DNA of 64,000 nt from Bacillus vallismortis (GTDB lineage Bacteria > Bacillota > Bacilli > Bacillales > Bacillaceae). Positions 49,183 through 60,264 of this stretch are shown piece after piece. The translations under genes and the position numbers were made by a program. The stretch covers positions 1,156,501-1,220,500 of the forward strand of contig NZ_CP026362.1 of the NCBI RefSeq assembly GCF_004116955.1, read 5' to 3'. Positions within the stretch are counted from its first letter, which is position 1; every line of letters starts with the position of its first letter. The notes below the pieces were generated by a model, which saw nothing but the letters and a program-made list of their open reading frames with translations, made no database searches and was not told the origin of the DNA.

Positions 49183-50220
49183 ATGAAAAGAGTCACGATG
49201 CTCGGAGCGGGGAGCTGGGGAACGGCACTGGCTTTAGTGCTAGCCGATAATCATCACGATGTAACCATGTGGGCGCACCGTGCAGATCTGATTGATCAAA
49301 TCAATGAGCAGCATGAAAATAAGGATTATTTGCCGAACGTCAAACTGCCGGAATCAATAAAGGCAACAACGGACATCAAGAAAGCTGTTTCGGACGCGGA
49401 TTTCATTATTGTTGCGGTTCCGACAAAAGCGATTCGAGAAGTGCTGGGACAGGCTGTGCCTTTTATTGCGAAAAAAGCAGTTTTTGTTCATGTCAGCAAG
49501 GGAATAGAGCCTGATTCGCTCCTGCGCATTTCTGAGATTATGGAAGAAGAGATTCCTGGCGATGTCAGAAAAGATATTGTTGTCCTTTCCGGACCGAGTC
49601 ATGCGGAAGAAGTGGGGCTGCGCCATCCGACGACCGTTACTTCTTCTTCAAAGAGTATGCGGGCAGCAGAAGAGGTGCAGGATTTATTTATTAATCACAA
49701 TTTCCGGGTGTACACAAACCCTGACATTATTGGTGTTGAGATCGGCGGAGCTTTAAAAAATATCATTGCGCTTGCCGCAGGAATTACAGACGGTTTAGGG
49801 TATGGCGATAATGCCAAAGCTGCCTTGATTACACGCGGCCTTGCCGAAATCGCGAGACTCGGAAAGAAAATGGGCGGGAATCCTCTGACGTTTTCTGGAT
49901 TGACAGGAGTGGGCGATCTGATTGTGACGTGTACAAGTGTGCATTCCAGAAACTGGCGTGCCGGGAATTTGCTTGGAAAAGGGTACAAGCTCAAAGACGT
50001 TCTTGAAGAGATGGGGATGGTAGTCGAAGGCGTCCGCACGACAAAAGCGGCTTACCAGCTTTCGGAGAAATATGATGTGAAGATGCCAATTACAGAAGCA
50101 CTCCATCAAGTTCTATTTAACGGCCAAAAAGTGGAATCTGCTGTCGAGTCTTTAATGGCGAGAGGGAAAACCCACGAGATGGAGGATCTGGTCAATACGT
50201 TTGAAAATCAAGCGAAGTAA
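49183..50220 (+). CDS. gpsA: NAD(P)-dependent glycerol-3-phosphate dehydrogenase
   Basis: Reduces dihydroxyacetone phosphate to sn-glycerol 3-phosphate, the start of phospholipid synthesis. It has 345 residues. The N-terminal Rossmann motif is MLGAGSWGTALALVL, SGPSHAEEV is the conserved substrate loop, and the catalytic Lys is in GGALKNIIALAAGI. It lies 17 bp after der in the same operon. No terminator is seen before 50421; the intervening structured region may be its 3' UTR. Confidence 0.96.
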   Translation: MKRVTMLGAGSWGTALALVLADNHHDVTMWAHRADLIDQINEQHENKDYLPNVKLPESIKATTDIKKAVSDADFIIVAVPTKAIREVLGQAVPFIAKKAVFVHVSKGIEPDSLLRISEIMEEEIPGDVRKDIVVLSGPSHAEEVGLRHPTTVTSSSKSMRAAEEVQDLFINHNFRVYTNPDIIGVEIGGALKNIIALAAGITDGLGYGDNAKAALITRGLAEIARLGKKMGGNPLTFSGLTGVGDLIVTCTSVHSRNWRAGNLLGKGYKLKDVLEEMGMVVEGVRTTKAAYQLSEKYDVKMPITEALHQVLFNGQKVESAVESLMARGKTHEMEDLVNTFENQAK

Positions 50221-50284
50221 AAGTGTCAATCGTATTGTCAGCCGCATATCTTAATTGAACGAAAGCCCGAAAAACAGTAGAACA

Positions 50285-50458
50285 CCCAAGTCTTGGGATC
50301 TCCTGAAACATTTTGCTGATTTAGGCAATAGAGGATGCATCTGTATGCCACGTCGCATACTATAGCATCGAAGTCCAAGAGAGTGTTTCATAAACGTTCA
50401 GGTGAATATAGTCAATTTGACTGAAGCGAAGGTCCCCCTCTTTGCTTCAGTTTTTTTT
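50285..50458 (+). ncRNA. Candidate structured RNA or 3' UTR between gpsA and yphE
   Basis: The 338-bp gap contains nested complementary segments. CCCAAGTCTTGGG forms a hairpin (50285-50297). TGAAACA (50304-50310) can pair with TGTTTCA (50384-50390). Inside that, GATGC (50334-50338) pairs with GCATC (50365-50369), and GTATGC (50343-50348) with GCATAC (50355-50360) across the 6-nt loop CACGTC, separated by a symmetric 4x4 internal loop. A final terminator CTGAAGC/GCTTCAG with eight T residues is at 50421-50458. No open frame of note is present. A standalone promoter is not clear, so it may be a gpsA 3' UTR. Not a family I recognise. Confidence 0.4.
50421..50458 (+). terminator. Terminator downstream of gpsA
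   Basis: CTGAAGC and GCTTCAG pair across a C-rich loop, followed by eight T residues. Confidence 0.85.
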
Positions 50459-50558
50459 GTTCTATCAAAGGATGGAAAATCTGGTTGATCTCTCCCGGCG
50501 CTGTATATTAAAATGAAATATAACGCTTACATCATACATATTAGGGAGGCGCAGGTCA

Positions 50559-50762
50559 TTGAGTCTGGCATTGATGAAAATGTGGTTTGCACTTGGGTCC
50601 ATGGGTCTGATGTTTCTGGCTGTAGCGTCCATCTATTTAAGCCGGTTTAGACTTCGGAACCGTTTTCTGAAGATTGTGGTTTCATCGTTTGCTTTCATGT
50701 GTGTGCTCATATCAGGAATGATTGTGCTTGTCGTGGTGTTCAGCGGTCCTGTCAATGAATAA
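50559..50762 (+). CDS. yphE: Small membrane protein YphE
   Basis: A 67-residue protein with two hydrophobic segments (about 6-25 and 38-60) joined by a basic loop (SRFRLRNRFLK). It belongs to a small DUF2768-like family of spore formers. The start is TTG 50559 behind AGGGAGG. It precedes yphF by 21 bp; the two probably form an operon upstream of spoIVA. Confidence 0.85.
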   Translation: MSLALMKMWFALGSMGLMFLAVASIYLSRFRLRNRFLKIVVSSFAFMCVLISGMIVLVVVFSGPVNE

Positions 50763-50783
50763 AGCTGTAAAAGGAAGTGCTGT

Positions 50784-51518
50784 ATGGGTAAACTGAAGTG
50801 CGCTATGATTTTTGCGGCCGTCGTGTTGTTATCAGGCTGTTTATATCCAAATGAGCGGAAAAGCAGTGTACATGCCATTCCTTATCGGGATCAGTTAAAG
50901 CAGGTCCAGTCTGCTGTTGATCAATTTCAAAAGGCAAATGGAGGGCTGCTCCCCATTCAAACCAAAGATATGTCGACACCGCTGTATCAAAAATATCCGA
51001 TAGACTTTAACCGTTTAGCGCCAAGGTATATGGCTGAACCCCCAAGCACGGCATATGAAAGCGGAGGAGACTATCAATACGTGCTTGTTGACGTAGAGAA
51101 CGATCCGACTGTTAAATTGATTGATCTGAAAATGGCTGAAAAAATCCGTGAAGTGAAATTGCGTGTGCAAATGTACCGGCAGGAGCATCAATACCCGCCT
51201 TATCAGGATGTGCTGTCACGTGATTTATTTACACTCGATGAGAAGAAGCTGGGGGTTGGAAGTTCTCTTACAGTGACAAGCCCAATCTCAGGAAATTCCC
51301 TGCCTCTTATGATTGACGGAGACGGAGAAATATATGCCGATTACCGGGCTGAGCTGGCTTCTTGGCTCAAAAATAGCAAAAAAACGTTTCAACCCGGATC
51401 TGAAATCCAGGATATCATTTGGCAAGAAACCCCCTTCGTCCCCGCATTTTCTGTGAAATATACGGTAAATGACAAACAGGAACCTGTTTTTTTAGAAAAT
51501 GACATGAAAAAGGAATGA
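50784..51518 (+). CDS. yphF: Lipoprotein YphF (unknown function)
   Basis: A 244-residue exported lipoprotein: signal peptide (1-19) with lipobox LLSGC, so the Cys at about residue 20 is lipidated. The mature part is soluble, with [20 protein letters not shown] and [20 protein letters not shown]; no catalytic motif is evident. The ATG is preceded by AAAAGGAAG. A terminator lies at 51518-51559. Confidence 0.88.
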   Translation: MGKLKCAMIFAAVVLLSGCLYPNERKSSVHAIPYRDQLKQVQSAVDQFQKANGGLLPIQTKDMSTPLYQKYPIDFNRLAPRYMAEPPSTAYESGGDYQYVLVDVENDPTVKLIDLKMAEKIREVKLRVQMYRQEHQYPPYQDVLSRDLFTLDEKKLGVGSSLTVTSPISGNSLPLMIDGDGEIYADYRAELASWLKNSKKTFQPGSEIQDIIWQETPFVPAFSVKYTVNDKQEPVFLENDMKKE

Positions 51519-51559
51519 ACCTTTCTCCCTTGCATAGAAATAGGGAGAAAGGTTTTTTT
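51518..51559 (+). terminator. Terminator of yphE-yphF
   Basis: AACCTTTCTCCC and GGGAGAAAGGTT form a 12-bp perfect stem, followed by a T run. Confidence 0.9.
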
Positions 51560-51700
51560 AAACTTTAATAGATTGAGGATGGGAAATTTTCTAAAGATGT
51601 CATATTGAAATAGGACAACGTCATACACATATAGTGTCCTGTGTTTGAATGAAAGAGCTTAATAAAATTGATAAGGATAGGAAGTCCGGGAGGGGATCAC

Positions 51701-53179
51701 TTGGAAAAGGTCGATATTTTCAAGGATATCGCTGAACGAACAGGAGGCGATATATACTTAGGAGTCGTAGGTGCTGTCCGTACAGGTAAATCCACGTTCA
51801 TCAAAAAATTTATGGAGCTTGTGGTGCTCCCGAATATCAGTAACGAAGCAGACCGGGCCCGCGCGCAGGATGAGCTGCCGCAGAGCGCGGCCGGCAAAAC
51901 GATTATGACTACAGAGCCTAAATTTGTTCCAAATCAGGCGATGTCTGTTCACGTGTCAGACGGACTCGATGTCAATATAAGATTAGTAGATTGTGTTGGC
52001 TACACAGTACCCGGCGCCAAAGGGTATGAAGATGAAAACGGGCCGCGGATGATTAACACGCCTTGGTACGAAGAACCGATCCCATTTCATGAGGCTGCCG
52101 AAATTGGCACACGAAAAGTCATTCAAGAACATTCGACCATCGGAGTTGTCATTACGACAGACGGCACCATTGGAGATATCGCCAGAAGTGACTATATAGA
52201 GGCTGAAGAAAGAGTCATTGAAGAGCTGAAAGAGGTTGGGAAACCCTTTATTATGGTCATCAACTCAGTGAGGCCGTATCATCCGGAAACAGAAGCCATG
52301 CGTCAGGATTTAAGCGAAAAATATGATATTCCGGTATTGGCAATGAGCGTGGAAAGCATGCGGGAGTCAGATGTACTGAGCGTGCTCAGAGAGGCCCTCT
52401 ATGAGTTTCCGGTGCTTGAAGTAAATGTCAATCTCCCAAGCTGGGTAATGGTGCTGAAAGAAAACCATTGGCTGCGTGAAAGCTATCAGGAATCCGTGAA
52501 GGAAACTGTTAAGGATATTAAGCGGCTCCGGGATGTAGACCGGGTTGTCGGCCAATTCAGCGAGTTTGAATTCATTGAAAGTGCAGGGCTGGCAGGAATT
52601 GAGCTGGGCCAAGGGGTGGCAGAAATCGATTTGTACGCGCCGGACCACTTATATGACCAAATCCTGAAAGAAGTGGTGGGTGTTGAAATCAGAGGCAGAG
52701 ACCATCTGCTTGAACTCATGCAAGACTTTGCCCATGCAAAAACAGAATATGATCAAGTGTCCGATGCTTTAAAAATGGTCAAACAGACTGGATACGGCAT
52801 TGCAGCGCCTGCCTTAACTGATATGAGTCTCGATGAGCCGGAAATTATACGGCAGGGCTCACGATTCGGTGTGAGGCTGAAGGCTGTCGCGCCATCGATC
52901 CATATGATCAAAGTAGACGTCGAAAGCGAATTCGCGCCAATTATCGGAACGGAAAAACAAAGTGAAGAGCTTGTGCGCTATTTAATGCAGGACTTTGAGG
53001 ATGACCCGCTCTCCATCTGGAATTCCGATATCTTCGGAAGGTCACTGAGCTCAATTGTGAGAGAAGGGATTCAGGCCAAGCTGTCATTAATGCCTGAAAA
53101 CGCACGATACAAATTAAAAGAAACGTTAGAAAGAATTATAAACGAAGGCTCTGGCGGTTTAATCGCCATCATCCTGTAA
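51701..53179 (+). CDS. spoIVA: Stage IV sporulation protein A, coat basement ATPase
   Basis: Forms a static polymer on the outer forespore membrane and anchors the spore coat; polymerisation needs ATP hydrolysis. It has 492 residues. Walker A is GVVGAVRTGKSTFIKKF (Lys30), with further TRAFAC-like motifs RLVDCVGYTVPG and VINSVRPYHPE, and a C-terminal amphipathic end (ERIINEGSGGLIAIIL) that binds SpoVM and the membrane. The TTG at 51701, behind GGGAGGGGATC, gives the known length. Mother-cell (sigma-E) expression is established for the family. Confidence 0.97.
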   Translation: MEKVDIFKDIAERTGGDIYLGVVGAVRTGKSTFIKKFMELVVLPNISNEADRARAQDELPQSAAGKTIMTTEPKFVPNQAMSVHVSDGLDVNIRLVDCVGYTVPGAKGYEDENGPRMINTPWYEEPIPFHEAAEIGTRKVIQEHSTIGVVITTDGTIGDIARSDYIEAEERVIEELKEVGKPFIMVINSVRPYHPETEAMRQDLSEKYDIPVLAMSVESMRESDVLSVLREALYEFPVLEVNVNLPSWVMVLKENHWLRESYQESVKETVKDIKRLRDVDRVVGQFSEFEFIESAGLAGIELGQGVAEIDLYAPDHLYDQILKEVVGVEIRGRDHLLELMQDFAHAKTEYDQVSDALKMVKQTGYGIAAPALTDMSLDEPEIIRQGSRFGVRLKAVAPSIHMIKVDVESEFAPIIGTEKQSEELVRYLMQDFEDDPLSIWNSDIFGRSLSSIVREGIQAKLSLMPENARYKLKETLERIINEGSGGLIAIIL

Positions 53180-53185
53180 TACCGG

Positions 53186-53217
53186 AAGACCTCTTTATAG
53201 AATAGAGGTCTTTTTTC
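53186..53217 (+). terminator. Terminator of spoIVA
   Basis: AAGACCTCT and AGAGGTCTT form a 9-bp stem, followed by T residues. Confidence 0.9.
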
Positions 53218-53335
53218 TATGCTCTTAATAATGGAAAAGGATCAAGGAATAGGATGAAAAAAGGAAAAAAAGGAATATTTGTTCGGTAAATCACGTTAAA
53301 TCCTTGACGAGCAAGGGATTGACGCTTTAAAATGC

Positions 53336-53364
53336 TTGATATGGCTTTTTATATGTGTTACTCT
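53336..53364 (+). promoter_or_regulatory. Sigma-A promoter of hbs
   Basis: TTGATA (53336-53341), 17 bp, TACTCT (53359-53364). Another -35-like element (TTGACG, 53304-53309, with TTAAAA 17 bp on) lies upstream. The promoter leaves a leader of about 180 nt, and with the spoIVA terminator accounts for the 373-bp gap. Confidence 0.65.
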
Positions 53365-53552
53365 ACATACAGAAATTCTTCACTTTGTTGGACAAACATT
53401 CCTCAGAGTGCAGTTTTTCTTAAAAAGCCGTTTAATTGTCTTTCTCTTGCCTGCTCTGATTTTTTTCTGAGTCAGGTTTAGAATCAGACTGAACTGTGAA
53501 GAAATGATAATAAACGAACTGAATGAATTCCTTTTGGGAGGAGGTGAAAGGC

Positions 53553-53831
53553 ATGAACAAAACAGAACTTATCAATGCGGTTGCAGAAGCAAGCGAATTG
53601 TCTAAAAAAGACGCTACAAAAGCAGTTGACTCTGTTTTTGATACGATCTTAGATGCACTTAAAAACGGTGATAAAATCCAACTGATCGGTTTTGGTAACT
53701 TTGAGGTGCGTGAACGTTCTGCACGTAAAGGACGCAACCCTCAAACAGGTGAAGAAATCGAAATTCCAGCAAGCAAAGTACCTGCTTTCAAACCAGGTAA
53801 AGCGCTTAAAGACGCAGTTGCCGGAAAATAA
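53553..53831 (+). CDS. hbs: Nucleoid protein HU (HBsu)
   Basis: The major histone-like DNA-binding protein, essential in B. subtilis. It has 92 residues with the HU fold: [20 protein letters not shown], a saddle strand [21 protein letters not shown] with the Arg/Pro-tipped arm, and the C-terminal helix [14 protein letters not shown]. The ATG is preceded by GGGAGGAGGTG. The long leader contains a hairpin (CAGGTTTAG 53473-53481 with CTGAACTG 53489-53496). RNase Y and a 5'/3' UTR interaction are known to control this mRNA in B. subtilis. Confidence 0.97.
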   Translation: MNKTELINAVAEASELSKKDATKAVDSVFDTILDALKNGDKIQLIGFGNFEVRERSARKGRNPQTGEEIEIPASKVPAFKPGKALKDAVAGK

Positions 53832-53885
53832 TCGTGAATATAGATCGTGTATGCATCTAGCTTACATACACTTTATTTCTTCACA

Positions 53886-53913
53886 GAAAAGCCCCTTTCC
53901 AAGGGGCTTTTCA
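53886..53913 (+). terminator. Terminator of hbs
   Basis: GAAAAGCCCC and GGGGCTTTTC form a 10-bp perfect stem. Confidence 0.85.
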
Positions 53914-53951
53914 TATTTCAAGGGCATGGGCTTCCTGACAGGGCATTCACT

Positions 53952-53981
53952 TTGCTTTTAGCGGGGCATGTGTGCTAGAAT
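53952..53981 (+). promoter_or_regulatory. Sigma-A promoter of folE-mtrB
   Basis: TTGCTT (53952-53957), 18 bp, TAGAAT (53976-53981), 37 bp before the folE ATG. Confidence 0.7.
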
Positions 53982-54018
53982 CGAAATTAAATGTATTCAT
54001 TGGTGGAGGACATAGAAC

Positions 54019-54591
54019 ATGAAAGAAGTTAATAAAGAGCAAATCGAACAAGCTGTTCGTCAAATTTTAGAAGCGATCGGAGAAGACCCGAATAGAGAAG
54101 GGCTTCTTGATACTCCGAAACGAGTCGCAAAGATGTACGCCGAAGTATTCTCCGGCTTAAATGAAGATCCAAAAGAACATTTCCAGACTATCTTCGGTGA
54201 AAACCATGAGGAGCTTGTTCTTGTAAAAGATATCGCGTTTCATTCTATGTGTGAGCATCACCTTGTTCCCTTTTATGGAAAAGCACACGTTGCATATATA
54301 CCGCGAGGCGGAAAAGTCACAGGGCTCAGTAAATTGGCGCGTGCCGTCGAAGCCGTTGCAAAGCGTCCTCAGCTTCAGGAGCGCATCACTTCTACAATTG
54401 CGGAAAGCATCGAAGAAACGCTTGACCCGTATGGCGTAATGGTAGTGGTGGAAGCAGAACACATGTGCATGACGATGCGCGGTGTAAGAAAACCAGGTGC
54501 AAAAACTGTCACTTCAGCGGTCAGAGGCATTTTTAAAGATGACGCAGCTGCCCGTGCCGAAGTATTGGAGCATATTAAACGCCAGGACTAA
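54019..54591 (+). CDS. folE: GTP cyclohydrolase I
   Basis: First enzyme of folate synthesis, converting GTP to dihydroneopterin triphosphate. It has 190 residues. The zinc and substrate motifs are complete: [20 protein letters not shown] (Cys, His), [20 protein letters not shown] and the C-terminal [17 protein letters not shown] with the second Cys. Called mtrA in early B. subtilis work because it is co-transcribed with mtrB; the link may reflect shared need for chorismate by folate and tryptophan pathways. Confidence 0.96.
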   Translation: MKEVNKEQIEQAVRQILEAIGEDPNREGLLDTPKRVAKMYAEVFSGLNEDPKEHFQTIFGENHEELVLVKDIAFHSMCEHHLVPFYGKAHVAYIPRGGKVTGLSKLARAVEAVAKRPQLQERITSTIAESIEETLDPYGVMVVVEAEHMCMTMRGVRKPGAKTVTSAVRGIFKDDAAARAEVLEHIKRQD

Positions 54592-54612
54592 TAAAGATAG
54601 AGGGTGCTATAA

Positions 54613-54840
54613 ATGAACGAAAAGCATTCAAGTGATTATGTCATCATTAAAGCGGTTGAAGACGGAGTGAACGTGATCGGCCTGACAAGAGGAACCGATA
54701 CAAAGTTTCACCATTCAGAAAAACTCGACAAGGGAGAAGTGATCATCGCTCAGTTTACAGAGCATACTTCAGCCATTAAAGTCAGAGGAGAGGCACTCAT
54801 TCAAACCGCATACGGAGAAATGAAAAGCGAAAAAAAATAA
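54613..54840 (+). CDS. mtrB: Tryptophan attenuation protein TRAP
   Basis: Forms an 11-subunit ring that, with bound tryptophan, wraps the trp leader RNA and causes termination. It has 75 residues. The three RNA-contact residues Lys37, Lys56 and Arg58 are all present ([17 protein letters not shown]). Tryptophan-binding loops include [13 protein letters not shown] and [13 protein letters not shown]. Its target leader is in the same window at 61785-61834. It follows folE by 21 bp. Confidence 0.97.
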   Translation: MNEKHSSDYVIIKAVEDGVNVIGLTRGTDTKFHHSEKLDKGEVIIAQFTEHTSAIKVRGEALIQTAYGEMKSEKK

Positions 54841-54910
54841 GCTGGCTGTCCCCGCTGTTAAAAGCAAATGCTCGCAAACAGCGGGAGGATACAGCCAATT
54901 TCTTTTTTTT
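54841..54910 (+). terminator. Terminator of folE-mtrB
   Basis: A two-tier stem: GGCTGT with ACAGCC and, inside, CCCGCTGTT with AACAGCGGG, followed by a T-rich tail. Confidence 0.8.
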
Positions 54911-54967
54911 ATGCTATAATAATACCTGCGTAAGTGAATGAAAAGATAAAACTCATACATAGATTAA

Positions 54968-55756
<789 letters not shown>

Positions 55757-55762
55757 ACCATT

Positions 55763-56464
55763 ATGCAGGACTCGAAAGAACAGCGCGTACACGGGGTATT
55801 TGAAAAAATATATAAAAACTACGACCAAATGAACTCTGTCATCAGTTTTCAGCAGCATAAAAAATGGCGCGATAAAACGATGCGCATCATGAATGTAAAA
55901 GAAGGCGCCAATGCACTTGATGTCTGCTGCGGAACGGCTGACTGGACGATTGCTCTTGCAAAAGCAGCTGGTAAAAGCGGTGAGATCAAGGGCTTGGATT
56001 TCAGTGAAAATATGCTGAGTGTCGGCCAGCAGAAAGTAAAAGAAGGCGGATTCAGCCAAATCGAACTGCTGCACGGAAATGCGATGGAGCTTCCTTTTGA
56101 TGATGATACATTTGACTATGTCACCATTGGCTTCGGACTGCGCAATGTTCCCGATTACTTGACCGTCCTGAAAGAGATGAGACGTGTGGTGAAGCCGGGC
56201 GGCCAGGTGGTATGTCTGGAAACGTCCCAGCCGGAAACGTTCGGATTCAGACAGGCTTACTTTATGTACTTTAAGTATATGATGCCGTTTTTCGGGAAAT
56301 TGTTTGCAAAGAGCTACAAAGAATATTCTTGGCTTCAAGAATCAGCCAGAGAATTCCCTGGTATGAAAGAACTGGCAGGCCTGTTTGAAGAGGCGGGCTT
56401 AAAAAATGTCAAATATCATTCGTTTACTGGCGGAGTCGCTGCCACGCATATCGGATGGAAATGA
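55763..56464 (+). CDS. menG: Demethylmenaquinone methyltransferase (UbiE family)
   Basis: SAM-dependent methylation of demethylmenaquinone to menaquinone. It has 233 residues. UbiE signatures: [17 protein letters not shown], the SAM loop [31 protein letters not shown] and [15 protein letters not shown]. It lies 6 bp after hepS. B. subtilis names include menH, gerCB and ubiE. The last 59 bases overlap a possible longer start of hepT. Confidence 0.95.
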   Translation: MQDSKEQRVHGVFEKIYKNYDQMNSVISFQQHKKWRDKTMRIMNVKEGANALDVCCGTADWTIALAKAAGKSGEIKGLDFSENMLSVGQQKVKEGGFSQIELLHGNAMELPFDDDTFDYVTIGFGLRNVPDYLTVLKEMRRVVKPGGQVVCLETSQPETFGFRQAYFMYFKYMMPFFGKLFAKSYKEYSWLQESAREFPGMKELAGLFEEAGLKNVKYHSFTGGVAATHIGWK

Positions 56465-56489
56465 AAACATAGATGTTTGGGTGAATGAT

Positions 56490-57452
56490 ATGAAATTTAA
56501 AATGGCCTACTCTTTTTTAAATGACGATATTGATGTAATCGAAAGAGAACTTGAACAAACCGTACGTTCCGATTACCCGCTTTTAAGCGAGGCGGGTCTT
56601 CATCTGCTGCAGGCGGGAGGGAAACGTATTCGCCCTGTTTTCGTGCTGCTTTCCGGCATGTTTGGCGATTATGATATCAATAGGATAAAATATGTCGCCG
56701 TCACTTTGGAAATGATTCACATGGCATCTTTGGTTCATGACGATGTCATTGACGATGCGGAGCTTCGCAGAGGGAAGCCGACAATCAAAGCAAAATGGGA
56801 CAATCGTATTGCAATGTACACAGGTGATTATATGCTTGCGGGTTCTCTTGAAATGATGACAAGAATCAACGAACCGAAAGCCCATAGGATTTTGTCACAG
56901 ACGATTGTTGAAGTTTGTCTCGGGGAAATTGAGCAGATCAAAGACAAATACAATATGGAACAGAATCTCAGAACATATCTCCGCCGCATCAAAAGAAAAA
57001 CGGCGCTTCTGATCGCGGTCAGCTGCCAGCTCGGTGCCATTGCGTCCGGCGCTGATGAAAAGATTCATAAGGCGCTGTACTGGTTTGGGTATTACGTCGG
57101 CATGTCATATCAAATCATTGACGATATTCTTGATTTTACTTCATCGGAAGAAGAGCTGGGCAAACCTGTTGGAGGAGATTTGCTTCAAGGAAATGTCACA
57201 TTGCCAGTGCTGTATGCCTTGAAAAATCCAGCGTTGAAAAATCAGCTTAAATTGATTAACAGTGAGACAACACAGGAACAGCTTGAACCGATCATTGAAG
57301 AAATAAAAAAAACAGATGCAATTGAAGCATCTATGGCAGTAAGCGAAATGTATCTGCAAAAAGCGTTCCAAAAATTAAACACGCTTCCGAGAGGGCGCGC
57401 ACGCTCATCTCTTGCGGCTATTGCAAAATATATCGGCAAAAGAAAATTCTAA
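56490..57452 (+). CDS. hepT: Heptaprenyl diphosphate synthase component II
   Basis: Catalytic subunit of the C35 prenyl diphosphate synthase. It has 320 residues from this start. The aspartate-rich motifs are HDDVIDDAELRRGKPT and QIIDDILDFTSS, and GGKRIRPVFVLL precedes them. ATG 56490 has GGGTGAAT just upstream. An open frame to 56406 adds 28 residues (348 in all, as annotated in 168) but runs through menG coding sequence, so I prefer the shorter form. Formerly gerCC. Confidence 0.93.
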   Translation: MKFKMAYSFLNDDIDVIERELEQTVRSDYPLLSEAGLHLLQAGGKRIRPVFVLLSGMFGDYDINRIKYVAVTLEMIHMASLVHDDVIDDAELRRGKPTIKAKWDNRIAMYTGDYMLAGSLEMMTRINEPKAHRILSQTIVEVCLGEIEQIKDKYNMEQNLRTYLRRIKRKTALLIAVSCQLGAIASGADEKIHKALYWFGYYVGMSYQIIDDILDFTSSEEELGKPVGGDLLQGNVTLPVLYALKNPALKNQLKLINSETTQEQLEPIIEEIKKTDAIEASMAVSEMYLQKAFQKLNTLPRGRARSSLAAIAKYIGKRKF

Positions 57453-57562
57453 TTTTGTAGATATTAAGAAATTTCTCCGCCCCGGATTGATTAATTGTCA
57501 GAAAGATGTTACGATTTCGGTGTGCAGTGTGAAAGCCTATACATAATGATGGGGTGGAGAAT

Positions 57563-58012
57563 GTGATGGAAAAGACTTTTATCATGGTGAAACCAGACGG
57601 TGTGCAACGCCAGCTCATTGGTGATATTTTATCCAGGTTCGAACGCAAGGGTTTACAATTATCTGGAGCCAAGCTAATGAGAGTGACTGAACAAATGGCT
57701 GAGCAACACTACGCCGAACATCAAGGTAAGCCTTTCTTCGGAGAGCTCGTTGAGTTTATTACTTCAGGACCTGTATTCGCAATGGTTTGGGAAGGCGAAA
57801 ATGTCATTGAAGTGACAAGACAGCTGATCGGAAAGACTAATCCAAAAGAAGCTTTACCTGGTACGATTCGTGGAGACTATGGCATGTTTGTCGGAAAAAA
57901 CATCATCCACGGCTCTGATTCTCTCGAAAGCGCTGAACGCGAGATTAATATTTTCTTTAAGAATGAAGAATTAGTATCATATCAACAGCTCATGGCAGGC
58001 TGGATCTATTAA
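57563..58012 (+). CDS. ndk: Nucleoside diphosphate kinase
   Basis: Exchanges the terminal phosphate among nucleoside di- and triphosphates through a phospho-His. It has 149 residues. [13 protein letters not shown] is the N-terminal motif, and [21 protein letters not shown] holds the active His. The GTG 57563 and ATG 57566 are adjacent; both lie behind GGTGGA. It is followed by two terminator-like hairpins. Confidence 0.95.
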   Translation: MMEKTFIMVKPDGVQRQLIGDILSRFERKGLQLSGAKLMRVTEQMAEQHYAEHQGKPFFGELVEFITSGPVFAMVWEGENVIEVTRQLIGKTNPKEALPGTIRGDYGMFVGKNIIHGSDSLESAEREINIFFKNEELVSYQQLMAGWIY

Positions 58013-58035
58013 TTATGATGAAAACATACAACAGG

Positions 58036-58075
58036 GCCGGCACGCTGTAATCCCGCCGGTTTTCGGTTTTTTTGT
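58036..58075 (+). terminator. Terminator of ndk
   Basis: CCGGC (58037-58041) pairs with GCCGG (58054-58058), followed by a T-rich tail. Confidence 0.55.
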
Positions 58076-58105
58076 AAAGGTTTACATTAAGTGAATAAAG
58101 GGTGA

Positions 58106-59017
<912 letters not shown>

Positions 59018-59091
59018 ACTGCCTTTTTGCTGAAAAATATGTTATAGTAGTTTTACTTAAAAGCGTTAATGCGATGAAGGGAGAAGAAGTC

Positions 59092-60264
59092 ATGAGATAT
59101 TTAACAGCCGGAGAATCACACGGCCCCCAACTGACAACCATTATTGAAGGTGTGCCTGCCGGGCTTTACATAACGGAGGAAGATATCAATTTTGAGCTTG
59201 CCAGACGCCAAAAAGGCCACGGCCGCGGCCGCCGCATGCAGATTGAAAAAGACCAGGCAAAAATTATGAGCGGGGTTCGCCATGCCCGCACACTCGGTTC
59301 ACCAATTGCTCTCGTAGTAGAAAATAACGATTGGAAACACTGGACGAAAATCATGGGTGCGGCTCCGATTACAGAGGAAGAGGAAAAGGAAATGAAGCGG
59401 CAAATTTCCAGACCGAGACCGGGGCATGCTGACTTAAACGGTGCGATTAAATATAATCATCGTGATATGAGAAATGTACTGGAGCGCTCTTCAGCAAGGG
59501 AAACAACTGTCAGAGTGGCGGCAGGAGCTGTCGCTAAAAAGATTCTTTCTGAGCTGGGCATTAAGGTGGCGGGCCACGTATTGCAAATCGGCGCAGTTAA
59601 AGCCGAGAAAACAGAATATACGTCAATTGATGACCTGCAGCGTGTCACGGAGGAATCTCCGGTCAGATGCTACGATGAAGAAGCGGGCAAAAAAATGATG
59701 GCTGCCATTGACGAAGCGAAAGCAAACGGCGATTCCATCGGCGGAATTGTAGAAGTCGTTGTCGAGGGAATGCCGGTAGGCGTGGGCAGCTACGTCCATT
59801 ATGATCGCAAGCTGGACAGCAAACTTGCTGCTGCTGTACTGTCAATTAACGCATTTAAAGGTGTTGAATTCGGTATCGGCTTTGAAGCGGCCGGCAGAAA
59901 TGGAAGCGAAGTCCATGACGAGATCATGTGGGACGAGGAAAAGGGATATACTCGCGCTACAAACAGACTCGGAGGACTGGAAGGCGGCATGACAACAGGA
60001 ATGCCGATTGTTGTCCGCGGGGTCATGAAGCCGATTCCGACTCTGTATAAACCGCTGAAAAGCGTGGATATTGAAACAAAAGAACCGTTTTCTGCCAGCA
60101 TTGAACGTTCAGACAGCTGTGCAGTGCCTGCGGCAAGTGTAGTAGCTGAAGCTGCTGTCGCATGGGAAATTGCGAACGCAGTCGTTGAACAATTTGGCTT
60201 CGATCAAATCGACCGCATTAGAGAAAATGTGGAAAATATGAGAAAGCTGTCGAGGGAATTTTAA
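59092..60264 (+). CDS. aroF: Chorismate synthase
   Basis: Makes chorismate from EPSP, using reduced FMN. It has 390 residues. The three family signatures are visible: [30 protein letters not shown] to [19 protein letters not shown], and near the end [19 protein letters not shown]. The ATG follows GGGAGAAG. First gene of the aromatic supraoperon; its stop TAA shares the A with the aroB start (TAATG). Named aroF in B. subtilis, aroC in E. coli. Confidence 0.96.
   Translation: MRYLTAGESHGPQLTTIIEGVPAGLYITEEDINFELARRQKGHGRGRRMQIEKDQAKIMSGVRHARTLGSPIALVVENNDWKHWTKIMGAAPITEEEEKEMKRQISRPRPGHADLNGAIKYNHRDMRNVLERSSARETTVRVAAGAVAKKILSELGIKVAGHVLQIGAVKAEKTEYTSIDDLQRVTEESPVRCYDEEAGKKMMAAIDEAKANGDSIGGIVEVVVEGMPVGVGSYVHYDRKLDSKLAAAVLSINAFKGVEFGIGFEAAGRNGSEVHDEIMWDEEKGYTRATNRLGGLEGGMTTGMPIVVRGVMKPIPTLYKPLKSVDIETKEPFSASIERSDSCAVPAASVVAEAAVAWEIANAVVEQFGFDQIDRIRENVENMRKLSREF

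Noticed and set aside
50235-50263. TTGTCA as a promoter for the gpsA-yphE structured RNA
   Set aside because: No -10 hexamer stands 16-18 bp downstream; CATATCTTA at 50245 resembles a sigma-K -10 but lacks a supporting -35.
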